Both the position numbers and the translations under genes were made by a program. Under the pieces are notes generated by a model. The model was not told where the DNA came from. It saw only the letters and a program-made list of their open reading frames with translations, and searched no databases. A stretch of DNA of 16,572 bases, taken from positions 1 to 16,572 of the forward strand of contig JBAUWJ010000178.1 of the NCBI GenBank assembly GCA_049583715.1, in the 5' to 3' direction. Numbering within the stretch: position 1 is the first letter of the stretch; every line of letters starts with the position of its first letter. This document shows, in pieces, positions 1 through 6,994 of this stretch. The stretch comes from JAANXG01 sp049583715 (GTDB taxonomy: Bacteria > Pseudomonadota > Gammaproteobacteria > Arenicellales > JAANXG01).

Positions 1-2
1 CG

Positions 3-626
3 CTGGAGATCGACCTGTTGCTGAACCGCGACGCGCCGATCGCGCTGGCGCAATGCCTGGGCACGCTGGACTGCCTGTACACCGTGGATGTCGCGGGCAG
101 TTGCGCGGCTGATCGACTGGCGACTGAACCGATATTGCCAATGCAATGGGACTACATTTTCACTGACCCGCGCAACCACACACCGACCGCCCATGAAAGC
201 TTCCGCAAGGTCGACGAGCTGCTGCGCGGCCTGATGCCCGACGCTGCCTGCAATCGCGCCTGGCAGCTCAACACACTACCGCCTGCAACACATCGCCCGG
301 TACGCCTGGTGTTGCCCGCATCGGCCCAACAAGCCGCCGCCGCGCGCTTGCCACCCGACCGCTCACCGGTTGATCAGTTTGCTCCACGGTTCCGCCACGG
401 AGGCCAGCCGCACGCCTGCACCAGAGTTCTGGCAAATACTGATCAACGCGCTGCGAGAGCCGAGCGGTCCCCGCGAACTGGGCAGACATTTGTGGTGGAA
501 GGCCTGGCTGCTTGGAGGGGGCAGGGCTCACGGGTCGTTTCACCGGGGGTAGCGTTCCTCGCACTGAGGCAACATGCGATGATCCAGGCAGTTCGGCTCC
601 TTGAGCCGTTGTCCGTGTGTGACTGA
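3..626 (+). other. Unassigned left-edge stretch; open frame of unknown or decayed nature
   Basis: A frame runs open from the window edge to a TGA at 624-626. I do not recognise the product. The first 80 or so codons have coding-like G/C third positions and a plausible protein composition (a YIFTDPRNHTPTAHESF stretch near residue 60). After about position 270-360 the composition looks less like protein in this frame. The neighbouring frame (about 290-552) then carries a plausible stretch around EFWQILINALREPSG. This pattern would fit a frameshifted, decaying gene entering from the left, but long open frames also arise by chance in DNA this GC-rich. A 6-bp hairpin (CGGCTC-CTT-GAGCCG) lies at 594-608. 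It is not trpE, which often sits upstream of trpG. I see nothing convincing on the minus strand. Confidence 0.2.
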
Positions 627-681
627 AGTTCCTGGAATCTGAGAGAATAGCCAAAGGTCCCCACACCGTACTGCGACAAAG

Positions 682-701
682 AGCGGGTATATCAGCGGGT
701 A
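682..701. repeat. Two AGCGGGTA repeats with 12-bp period
   Basis: AGCGGGTA occurs at 682-689 and again at 694-701, one helical turn apart, separated by TATC. Short G-rich repeats ending in GGGTA are seen as arm-type sites near integrases of genomic islands, so this may be an integration-site remnant. No integrase is visible here, so that reading is a guess. The repeats sit between the unassigned left stretch and the AT-rich promoter-like zone of trpG, and could instead be an operator. Confidence 0.4.
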
Positions 702-720
702 CGAAGAACCGGGGTTTCGG

Positions 721-756
721 TTATATACGTATTATATTCAATAGGTTACGCAACTC
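721..756 (+). promoter_or_regulatory. AT-rich promoter-like leader of trpG
   Basis: This is the only markedly AT-rich stretch near the start of the trp block. It holds overlapping -10-like hexamers TATTAT (730-735) and TATATT (733-738). I cannot find a good -35 element at normal spacing. A modest AGGT motif at 744-747 precedes the ATG at 757 by about 9 nt and may serve as ribosome binding site. No leader peptide rich in Trp codons is visible, so classical trp attenuation is not supported. Confidence 0.25.
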
Positions 757-1338
757 ATGCTCCTGATGATCGACAACTACGACTCCTTCACCTACAACCT
801 GGTGCAATACCTGGGCGAGCTGGGCCAGGAGGTGCGGGTGTGCCGCAATGACGAGATCGGGATCGACGGGATCGAACGGCTGAAGCCTGAGCGAATCGTG
901 ATTTCTCCCGGTCCGTGCACGCCCAACGAGGCCGGGATATCCGTCGACGTGGTGAAGGCGTTCGCCGGGCGCGTGCCGATCCTGGGGGTGTGTCTCGGGC
1001 ACCAGAGCATCGGGCAGGCCTACGGAGGCAGGATCGTGCACGCGAAGACGCTGATGCACGGCAAGACTTCCATGATTCATCACCATGGAGACGGTGTGTT
1101 CAGGGGTCTCGCCAATCCCTTCGAGGCCACCCGGTATCACTCCCTGGTGGTGGATCGGGAGACTCTGCCGGATTGCCTGGAGATCACGGCCTGGACGGAG
1201 GATGGAGACATCATGGGCATGCGCCACCGGGAGCTGGACGTGGAGGGGGTGCAGTTTCACCCCGAGTCCATTCTTACTCACCATGGGCACGATCTGCTGC
1301 GCCATTTCGTGGGGCGCCGGCCGTTGCTGGCGGCGTGA
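757..1338 (+). CDS. trpG: Anthranilate synthase component II (glutamine amidotransferase)
   Basis: The 193-residue product is a class I glutamine amidotransferase. It releases ammonia from glutamine for TrpE to make anthranilate from chorismate, the first step of the tryptophan branch; in many bacteria the same subunit also serves PabB in folate synthesis. The start fits the family exactly (MLLMIDNYDSFTYNLVQYLG). The oxyanion-loop motif SPGPCTP is at residues 50-56. The nucleophile is Cys79 in GVCLGHQSIGQ, and the other triad members are His168 and Glu170 in VQFHPES. Length is normal and the frame intact. It heads a trpG-trpD-trpC block. Its partner trpE is not in the window, a separation known from other gammaproteobacteria such as Pseudomonas. 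Confidence 0.96.
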   Translation: MLLMIDNYDSFTYNLVQYLGELGQEVRVCRNDEIGIDGIERLKPERIVISPGPCTPNEAGISVDVVKAFAGRVPILGVCLGHQSIGQAYGGRIVHAKTLMHGKTSMIHHHGDGVFRGLANPFEATRYHSLVVDRETLPDCLEITAWTEDGDIMGMRHRELDVEGVQFHPESILTHHGHDLLRHFVGRRPLLAA

Positions 1339-1452
1339 CGGTGGCGGGGAGCCGGCTTCTGGTAGACTGCGCGTCCCGGTACAAGCCTGGCATCCTCCCG
1401 GTAATAACAAGAGCTCGAAACAGCAGACGGGGTCCGGCGAACAGAGAGCACC

Positions 1453-2478
1453 ATGAACCTACAGCAAGCCATCAAGGCGGTGAGCGATCGCCGCGATCTC
1501 ACTCCCGAGCAAATGACCGCGGTGATGACCCTGATCATGACCGGGGAGGCCACGCCGGCGCAGATCGGGGGGTTCCTGATCGGCCTGCGCATGAAAGGCG
1601 AGACCATAGACGAGATTTCCGCGGCCGCGGCGGTGATGCGCTCGCTCTCAGCCCGCGTGGAGGTCGACGCGCCGCACCTCGTGGACACCTGCGGGACCGG
1701 CGGCGATGCCAGCCGGATTTTCAATGTGTCCACTGCCAGCGCCTTCGTTTGCGCCGCGGCGGGGGCGCAGGTCGCCAAGCACGGGAACCGTTCCGTCTCC
1801 AGCAGCTCCGGCAGTGCGGACCTGCTCGAGGCGGCCGGGGCGCGCATCGATCTCTCGCCCGAGGAGGTGGGCGAGTGCATCCGTGAGACCGGCCTGGGCT
1901 TCATGTTCGCGCCTGCTCACCACGGCGCCATGAAGCATGCCATCGGGCCGAGGCGTGAAATGGCGGTACGCACCATATTCAACGTCCTCGGGCCGCTGAC
2001 CAATCCCGCCGGCGCTCCGAACCAGCTCCTCGGCGTGTTCACCGGCGAGCTGGTGGCGCCCATCGCCGAGGCCCTGAACCGGCTCGGCAGCCGGCACGTG
2101 ATGGTGGTGCATTCCGACGACGGCCTGGACGAGATCAGCATCGCGGCGCCCACCCAGGTTGCGGAGCTGAACGACGGCCGGGTGACCGAGTGGGTCCTGA
2201 ATCCCGACGAGTACGGGATCCAGAACCACAGCCTGGGCAGCCTGGCGGTGGGCAGCGCGAAGGACAGCCTGCGACTGATCGAGGGTGTGTTCGCGGGCGA
2301 GCAGGGGCCGGCGCGGGACATGGTGGTGCTCAATGCCGGGGCGGCCATCTACGCCTCGGGCGTGGTGAATGAGCTCGAAGCCGGCGTGGAGCGCGCACGC
2401 GAGGTGATCGACGCCGGCGCGGCACGCGACAAGCTCGAGCAGTTCGTGGAGTGCACCCGCAGTCTGAAAAAGGATTAA
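1453..2478 (+). CDS. trpD: Anthranilate phosphoribosyltransferase
   Basis: This 341-residue cytoplasmic enzyme transfers phosphoribose from PRPP to anthranilate, the second step of the tryptophan pathway. The PRPP-binding glycine loop GTGGD is at residues 81-85, followed by KHGNRSVSSSSGSAD (109-123), which contacts PRPP and anthranilate. The metal-binding pair Asp226-Glu227 lies in DDGLDEIS. Length matches the family and the frame is intact. The ATG is preceded by a purine-rich AGAGAGC stretch that can act as ribosome binding site. The 114-bp gap after trpG is longer than usual for this block. I see no clear promoter or terminator in it, so co-transcription with trpG is likely. trpC follows 17 bp downstream. 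Confidence 0.97.
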   Translation: MNLQQAIKAVSDRRDLTPEQMTAVMTLIMTGEATPAQIGGFLIGLRMKGETIDEISAAAAVMRSLSARVEVDAPHLVDTCGTGGDASRIFNVSTASAFVCAAAGAQVAKHGNRSVSSSSGSADLLEAAGARIDLSPEEVGECIRETGLGFMFAPAHHGAMKHAIGPRREMAVRTIFNVLGPLTNPAGAPNQLLGVFTGELVAPIAEALNRLGSRHVMVVHSDDGLDEISIAAPTQVAELNDGRVTEWVLNPDEYGIQNHSLGSLAVGSAKDSLRLIEGVFAGEQGPARDMVVLNAGAAIYASGVVNELEAGVERAREVIDAGAARDKLEQFVECTRSLKKD

Positions 2479-2495
2479 CGACCGGCGTTTGTTCA

Positions 2496-3299
2496 ATGGA
2501 TATTCTTACCCGCATCGTCCGCCACAAGGCCGAGGAGGTCGCGGCCTCCTCCCGGAAGGTGCCTCTCGCCGCATTGCGGGAGCAAGCGGCGGCGGGGGAA
2601 CGGCCCCGCGGGTTTCTCGATGCCCTTCAGGCCCGAATCGGCGGAAAGCAGGCGGCGGTGGTGGCCGAGATCAAGAAGGCTTCGCCCAGCCGCGGCGTCA
2701 TACGTGAGGACTTCGATCCCGGCGCGATCGCCGAGAGCTACGTGCGCGCAGGAGCGACATGCTTGTCCGTGCTGACCGATACGGACTTCTTTCAAGGGGC
2801 GAAGGAGTATCTCGGCGTGGCCAGGGATCGCTGCCCGCTGCCGGTGCTGCGCAAGGATTTCATGATCGATTCCTACCAGATCTGGGAGTCCCGGGCGATC
2901 GGGGCGGACTGCATTCTGTTGATCGTCGCGGCCCTCGGCGATGCCCAGCTCGTAGAGCTGTCCGGCCTGGCCCTGGAGCTCGGCATGGATGTGCTGGTGG
3001 AAGTGCACGACGGACAAGAGCTCGAGCGTGCGCTCGAGCTTCGCGTCCCGCTGATCGGGATCAACAACCGCGATCTGCGGACCTTCGAGACGAGTCTGTC
3101 CACGACCCTGGATCTGTTGCCGCAGATCCCCGAGGGGCATACGGTCATCACCGAGAGCGGCATCCATACCCGGGAAGACGTGAGCCTGATGGAGCAGCAC
3201 GGTGTCTACGGTTTCCTCGTCGGCGAAGCCTTCATGCGCGCACCGGATCCCGGCGAGGCTCTCGCGGGGCTTTTCACGACGGAGGAGCAGACGGCGTGA
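2496..3299 (+). CDS. trpC: Indole-3-glycerol-phosphate synthase
   Basis: The 267-residue (beta/alpha)8-barrel enzyme closes the pyrrole ring of CdRP with loss of CO2 and water, giving indole-3-glycerol phosphate. By alignment to known family motifs the catalytic residues are present: Lys60 in AEIKKASPSRG, Lys120 in LRKDF, Glu169 in LVEVHD, Asn190 in GINNRDL and Ser221 in TESGI. It is the monofunctional form, with no TrpF domain. The ATG at 2496 gives the standard MDIL start; the frame is open 15 codons further up, but that overlaps trpD. No good ribosome binding site precedes the ATG (the AAAAAGGA run is over 20 nt away), so coupling to trpD translation is probable. Its TGA overlaps the GTG of the next gene. 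Confidence 0.96.
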   Translation: MDILTRIVRHKAEEVAASSRKVPLAALREQAAAGERPRGFLDALQARIGGKQAAVVAEIKKASPSRGVIREDFDPGAIAESYVRAGATCLSVLTDTDFFQGAKEYLGVARDRCPLPVLRKDFMIDSYQIWESRAIGADCILLIVAALGDAQLVELSGLALELGMDVLVEVHDGQELERALELRVPLIGINNRDLRTFETSLSTTLDLLPQIPEGHTVITESGIHTREDVSLMEQHGVYGFLVGEAFMRAPDPGEALAGLFTTEEQTA

Positions 3300-3712
3300 A
3301 AGCCTCGGTACGATGGGTGGACGGCATGATGTTCGAGGCGACGGCGGATACCGGCCACACCGTGGTCATGGACGGTCCGCCCGATCTTGGCGGGCGGAAC
3401 CGCGGCAGCCGGCCCATGGAAGTGGTGCTGATGGGCACCGGAGGCTGTTCGGCCGCGGACGTGGTGAGCATACTGGCCAGGGCGCGCCAGGATATCGTGA
3501 GCTGCGTGGTGGAGCTGGAGGCCGACCGCGCCGACGCGGTGCCCCGGGTATTCACCCGAATCCACATGCACTACGTCGTGACGGGGCGCAACCTGAAGCC
3601 CGCGGCGGTCGAACGCGCCGTGAAGCTGTCTGCGGAGAAATACTGCTCCGCCACTCAAATGCTGAGCAGCACGGCGGTGATCACCCACGATTTCGAGGTC
3701 AAGGAAGCCTGA
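3296..3712 (+). CDS. yhfA: OsmC-family protein, YhfA type
   Basis: The 138-residue product closely resembles Escherichia coli YhfA, a small OsmC-fold protein. OsmC and Ohr relatives reduce organic peroxides through two cysteines; the role of the YhfA branch is not firmly known. Both cysteines are present: Cys51 in MGTGGCSAADVVSIL and Cys117 in SAEKYCSATQ. The PMEVVLMG stretch (40-47) is also family-typical. The start is a GTG whose last two bases fall in the trpC TGA (4-bp overlap, GTGA), so the gene should be translated with trpC. In Pseudomonas and E. coli this gene neighbours crp/vfr. Here no crp-type gene is present: the strand switches right after it. Confidence 0.9.
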   Translation: MKASVRWVDGMMFEATADTGHTVVMDGPPDLGGRNRGSRPMEVVLMGTGGCSAADVVSILARARQDIVSCVVELEADRADAVPRVFTRIHMHYVVTGRNLKPAAVERAVKLSAEKYCSATQMLSSTAVITHDFEVKEA

Positions 3713-3726
3713 AGGAGGGCTCCTTC
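3711..3726. terminator. Short hairpin between convergent genes
   Basis: GAAGGA-GGGC-TCCTTC forms a 6-bp stem with a GC-closed four-base loop. It begins inside the stop codon of the OsmC gene and ends 4 bp before the stop of the convergent kinase gene. It has no proper T-run on either side, so it is at best a weak bidirectional terminator or a transcript-end stabiliser. The 18-bp gap leaves room for nothing else. Confidence 0.45.
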
Positions 3727-3730
3727 TCGA

Positions 3731-5212
3731 TTACGCCGGCTCGAATCCCCGAAGCGTCATCGTCAGCAACCCGTCCGGTGCCAGCTCCGGCATCACCGTC
3801 AGGTCCAGGATCTCTCCCAGGGCCTGCACCAGCGACAGCCCGAGGCCTGCGTAGCGTCCCTTGGTGCGGGCCTTGTCCTTGCGCCAGAAGCGTTCGAACA
3901 TCAACGGCAGATCCCTCTCGCTGAGGTCCAGCGTCAGGTTGGACATGGAGAATTGTATCTCCGAGTCGGCCTCGCGGGCCTGCACCACAATGGTCGATTG
4001 CGGGGGGCAGTAGCTGACCGCGTTGGAGAAGAGGTTGATGACGATCAGGTTCAGCTTATCCTCGTCCGTGGTGACGCGAAGATCGGAGCTGATCCGGTTG
4101 TCGAGGTCGACGTTCTTGACCTCCGCCTCGACGGAGATCTGCTTCCAGCACTTCTCGATGAGGTCGGAAAGGTTCACCGACTCGAGCTCCACGTTCTGGC
4201 GTCCGGCATCCAGGCGCGCCAGGCTCAGGAGATTCGTGACGGTCCTCTCCATGTCATCGGCGAGGCTCACCAGGTCGCCGAAGAACTCCTCGACCATTCC
4301 CTGGTCGCCCGGCCATCGTTTGCCGACCTCCGCCAGCGTGCGAAGCTCGGCGATCGGAGTGCGGAGCTCGTGCGCCACGTTGCCGGAAAAGCGCTTCTCG
4401 CGCTCGAAGGAGTGCTGGAGACGTGCGAGAAGGTGGTTGAGCTGGTCCGTGATCGGCTTCAGCTCCTTGCTCCTGGGGTCGGTGGTAATTCGGGTGTGAA
4501 GCTTGGTCGAATCGAGATCGCGAACCTCCCCGGCGATTTCCCTCAGGGGCCTCAAGCCCCGATCGACGCAGAAGCGCACCAGCAGCCACACCGCCACGAT
4601 CAAGGTCAGGCAGGTCAGTGACAGAGCAGCCCGGATGGCGTCGAGCAGGTGAATCAGCGACGCCTTGCTCTTCGCCACCGAAATACCGACATCGACATTG
4701 GCGGCCAGGTTGTCCGGAACCTGGATCAGGGTTTGCTCGTCTTCGTTCACGCCCGAGCCGCTTACGCCGTCCGCATCTTCGTCGTCGTCGGTGCGTCGTT
4801 GGGGCGCGAAAGTGAAGCTCACCATTCGTCCTTTGCGGCCGTTCGGGAGATTGATGTCGCGGAAGACGGGGTTGGCAAGGGGAGATGTCGCGCCCGGAAG
4901 GGACGCCGAGCCGAGGGACCGCGACTTGGCAATGGGCGTCCCATCCGGAAGCGCGAGCTCGAAATATTCCGCCTTCTCCTTCTCCCGGGCCTTGTATTCG
5001 GGCATGAAGTCGTAGTTGAAATCGAACTCGATAATCCGCCCCTCGCGCTCGGCCAGGCGCACCAGGACCATCGCCTTGTAAAGCAGCGTCCTGTCGAAGT
5101 CTCCGGCAAGCTGCCGGTGAAGCAGGCGGTCTATGCCGATTCCGGCAAAAATCAGCAGGACGGCGGTGCCCGCGACGATATAGACGGTGAGCCTGCTTTG
5201 AATCGAACCCAT
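3731..5212 (-). CDS. Sensor histidine kinase, QseC/PmrB-like
   Basis: A 493-residue inner-membrane kinase. Transmembrane helices lie at about 8-30 and 195-215 and enclose a 160-residue periplasmic sensor region. This contains an acidic, disordered-looking loop (TDDDEDAD, 141-148, then NEDEQ, 156-160). A HAMP-like linker (about 216-268) leads to the H-box VAHELRTPIAELR with phospho-acceptor His281. The N-box is NLFSNAVSYC (Asn397) and the G2-like box is GRYAGLGLSL (452-461). The usual DxGxG G1 box is not recognisable: MSNLTLDLSERDLPLMFERFW (423-443) occupies its place, a form seen in some QseC/PmrB relatives. The cognate regulator gene lies 73 bp upstream on the same strand, with a PmrA-like box before it. 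The signal is unknown; the acidic loop could bind cations. Confidence 0.88.
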   Translation of the reverse strand: MGSIQSRLTVYIVAGTAVLLIFAGIGIDRLLHRQLAGDFDRTLLYKAMVLVRLAEREGRIIEFDFNYDFMPEYKAREKEKAEYFELALPDGTPIAKSRSLGSASLPGATSPLANPVFRDINLPNGRKGRMVSFTFAPQRRTDDDEDADGVSGSGVNEDEQTLIQVPDNLAANVDVGISVAKSKASLIHLLDAIRAALSLTCLTLIVAVWLLVRFCVDRGLRPLREIAGEVRDLDSTKLHTRITTDPRSKELKPITDQLNHLLARLQHSFEREKRFSGNVAHELRTPIAELRTLAEVGKRWPGDQGMVEEFFGDLVSLADDMERTVTNLLSLARLDAGRQNVELESVNLSDLIEKCWKQISVEAEVKNVDLDNRISSDLRVTTDEDKLNLIVINLFSNAVSYCPPQSTIVVQAREADSEIQFSMSNLTLDLSERDLPLMFERFWRKDKARTKGRYAGLGLSLVQALGEILDLTVMPELAPDGLLTMTLRGFEPA

Positions 5213-5285
5213 GAGGCGCTCTATCGCAGTGAGTCAACCGATGCCCGGTGGATCATAGCGCACGAGACGCCCGGTTCTCGTCTTC

Positions 5286-5951
5286 TCAATCAATGCAGTA
5301 ACCGAAGCCTCTTTTCGTCTTGATGACGTCCTCGGCTCCCGTGTTCCGGACCTTCTTGCGGATGTTGCTGATCAATACCTCGATGACATTGCTCTCCGCC
5401 AGGGAGTCGCTGTCATAGAGCTGATCGCGCAGCTGGGACTTTGAAATGACGTGCCCGTGGCGCAGCGCGAGGTACTCGAGCAGGTTGTACTCGGCGGGCG
5501 TGAGAGAAATCGCCTCGCCGTTTGCTTTCACCATGCGGCCGGCCATGTCGATGGAGACCTGTCCGACCTTGATCTCGGGGCTCTTGATCTCATGCCTGCG
5601 CCGCACCAGCACCTTGATCCGCGCCACCAGCTCCTCGAAGGCGAAAGGCTTGATGAGATAGTCGTCGGCGCCGACCTCGAGACCCTTCACCCGATCTTCC
5701 ACCTGGTCCTTCGCGGAGAGGATGAGCACCTGGGCGCGGCGTCCGCCGTCGCGCAGCTCCCTGAGCAGGCTCAGGCCGTCCAGTCCGGGCAGCATGAGGT
5801 CCAGAAGGATCACGTCGTAGTCATTGGTCTGGGCGAAGGCCAGCCCCTGCTCGCCGTCGGCGGCGATGTCGACGGTGAAGCCGCACCGCCGCAAACCCTC
5901 GAGCAAGGCGCGGCGCAGGCGCTCAGAGTCTTCCACAACCAGGAGTTTCAC
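5286..5951 (-). CDS. OmpR-family response regulator, QseB/PmrA-like
   Basis: The 221-residue regulator has a receiver domain with an acidic pocket (Glu7-Asp8), phospho-acceptor Asp51 in ILLDLMLPGLDG, Ser79 and Lys101 in DDYLIKPFAF. A winged-helix DNA-binding domain follows (about 125-221) with SNVIEVLISNIRKKV and the family-typical wing ending RGFGYCID. The start is the GTG at 5951, giving VKLLVVEDS, the normal family N-terminus. The open frame runs 44 codons further upstream, but that part is not regulator-like and contains the probable operator. The kinase gene follows after 73 bp and is the likely partner. A 6-5-6 direct repeat about 53 bp upstream suggests autoregulation. Confidence 0.92.
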   Translation of the reverse strand: MKLLVVEDSERLRRALLEGLRRCGFTVDIAADGEQGLAFAQTNDYDVILLDLMLPGLDGLSLLRELRDGGRRAQVLILSAKDQVEDRVKGLEVGADDYLIKPFAFEELVARIKVLVRRRHEIKSPEIKVGQVSIDMAGRMVKANGEAISLTPAEYNLLEYLALRHGHVISKSQLRDQLYDSDSLAESNVIEVLISNIRKKVRNTGAEDVIKTKRGFGYCID

Positions 5952-6003
5952 CGGACTGTCTCTATGTCGAAACACGCAACATCCACAACAGTATGATGGC
6001 AAC

Positions 6004-6020
6004 CTTAGGCTTTGCTTAAG
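6004..6020 (-). promoter_or_regulatory. PmrA/QseB-like binding box
   Basis: Reading CTTAGG-CTTTG-CTTAAG on the plus strand (CTTAAG-CAAAG-CCTAAG on the coding strand of the adjacent regulator), this is a 6-5-6 direct repeat. It differs by one base from the PmrA-box form YTTAAK-N5-YTTAAK. It lies about 53 bp upstream of the GTG of the QseB/PmrA-like regulator, a normal place for autoregulation. Confidence 0.5.
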
Positions 6021-6130
6021 GCGGGCCGCGCCGTCAATGCACAGTGGGCGTGAGCACGCGGCGCTCGCAACCCAACCGCGCACAGGCGCCCGCCGGCGCT
6101 GGGACCGTCGTCCGTTGGGTAGGCGCGGAC

Positions 6131-6149
6131 GCGCGGAATATTACCGCGC
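6131..6149. promoter_or_regulatory. GC-armed dyad with AT centre
   Basis: GCGCGG (6131-6136) and CCGCGC (6144-6149) are perfect inverted hexamers around AATATTA, the only AT-rich spot in this part of the gap. It could be an operator for the rightward regulator or simply a hairpin. No matching copy is visible before the efflux operon. Confidence 0.25.
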
Positions 6150-6316
6150 CGCTGCGGCGACGTCATCGGGGGGGCCGTCGTCCGCCTTGGTGACATTGAA
6201 AGGCGGGCTGCCCGGGTGTCTTCCATCCGTTCCCGGCGGGGGCGGCGAGACGCGAGCAGTCGGGACGAGTAAGATTTCGGGCCATTGTCTCTCGGGGTTC
6301 CCGGGACTGCCCGCAG

Positions 6317-6994
6317 ATGAAGATACTGATCATTGAAGACGATAGCGAGACGGCGGCCTACATCGCTAAAGGGCTCAGTGAGCACGGGCATACGGTCGAC
6401 CACGCGAGCGAGGGAAAGGCCGGCCTGGGGCTGGCGGTGGACGAAGCCTATGACGTGATCGTCGTCGACCGCATGCTGCCGCGGCTGGATGGCCTCGCTC
6501 TGGTGAAGACCATCCGCGGCGCGGGCGTCAGGACGCCGGTGCTGTTCCTGACGACGCTCGGCGGCATAGACGACCGGGTCGAGGGCCTGGAGGCGGGCGG
6601 TGACGACTACCTGGTCAAGCCCTTCGCGTTCGCCGAGTTGCTCGCACGCATCCACGCGCTCGCCCGCCGGCCGCCGATGACCGAGGTGCAAACGAAGCTG
6701 CGCGTGGCCGACCTCGAAATGGACCTGCTGAAGCGCACAGTCAGACGAAACGGGCAAAGAATCGAGCTTCAGCCGCAGGAATTCAAGCTGCTGGAGTACC
6801 TGATGCGCCACGCCGATCGTGTGGTCACGCGGACCATGCTCCTCGAAAATGTATGGGAATTCCATTTCGATCCGCACACCAGCGTGGTGGAGACCCATAT
6901 CAGCCGGCTGCGGGGCAAGGTCGACCAGGGCTTTGAATCGGAGCTCATTCGTACCGTCCGGGGTGCGGGATACAGGCTTTGTGCGTCTGAGTAG
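6317..6994 (+). CDS. OmpR-family response regulator, CusR/PhoP-like
   Basis: The 225-residue regulator has a receiver domain with Asp8-Asp9, phospho-acceptor Asp51 in VIVVDRMLPRLDG, Thr79/Thr80 and Lys101 in DDYLVKPFAF. Its C-terminal winged helix (about 126-225) carries VWEFHFDPHTSVVETHISRL and RTVRGAGYRL, the form seen in regulators of metal or antimicrobial efflux and in PhoP-type proteins. The ATG at 6317 gives the standard MKILIIEDD start; the ribosome binding site is weak. The kinase gene starts 14 bp before this gene ends, so the two are translationally coupled. The tripartite efflux operon directly downstream is the probable target, by analogy with CusR and CusCBA. The inducer cannot be inferred. 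Confidence 0.92.
   Translation: MKILIIEDDSETAAYIAKGLSEHGHTVDHASEGKAGLGLAVDEAYDVIVVDRMLPRLDGLALVKTIRGAGVRTPVLFLTTLGGIDDRVEGLEAGGDDYLVKPFAFAELLARIHALARRPPMTEVQTKLRVADLEMDLLKRTVRRNGQRIELQPQEFKLLEYLMRHADRVVTRTMLLENVWEFHFDPHTSVVETHISRLRGKVDQGFESELIRTVRGAGYRLCASE

Larger units (their letters stand above)
5952..6316. other. Divergent regulatory gap between two two-component systems
   Basis: This 365-bp gap has no gene I can support. It must hold promoters for the leftward and rightward regulator genes. Visible structure: the PmrA-like box at 6004-6020, inverted heptamers ACCCAAC (6070-6076) and GTTGGGT (6114-6120), a direct repeat CCGTCGTCCG at 6105-6114 and 6175-6184 (70 bp apart), and the dyad at 6131-6149. 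No pair of -35/-10 elements stands out on either strand. Confidence 0.5.

Noticed and set aside
1339..1452. A separate promoter or trp attenuator before trpD
   Set aside because: A TAGACT motif exists but no -35 at usable spacing, no leader peptide with Trp codons and no terminator-antiterminator pair.
5952..6083. Longer N-terminus for the QseB/PmrA-like regulator
   Set aside because: The open frame extends 44 codons upstream, but the receiver domain starts normally at the GTG at 5951 and the extension would cover the PmrA-like box.
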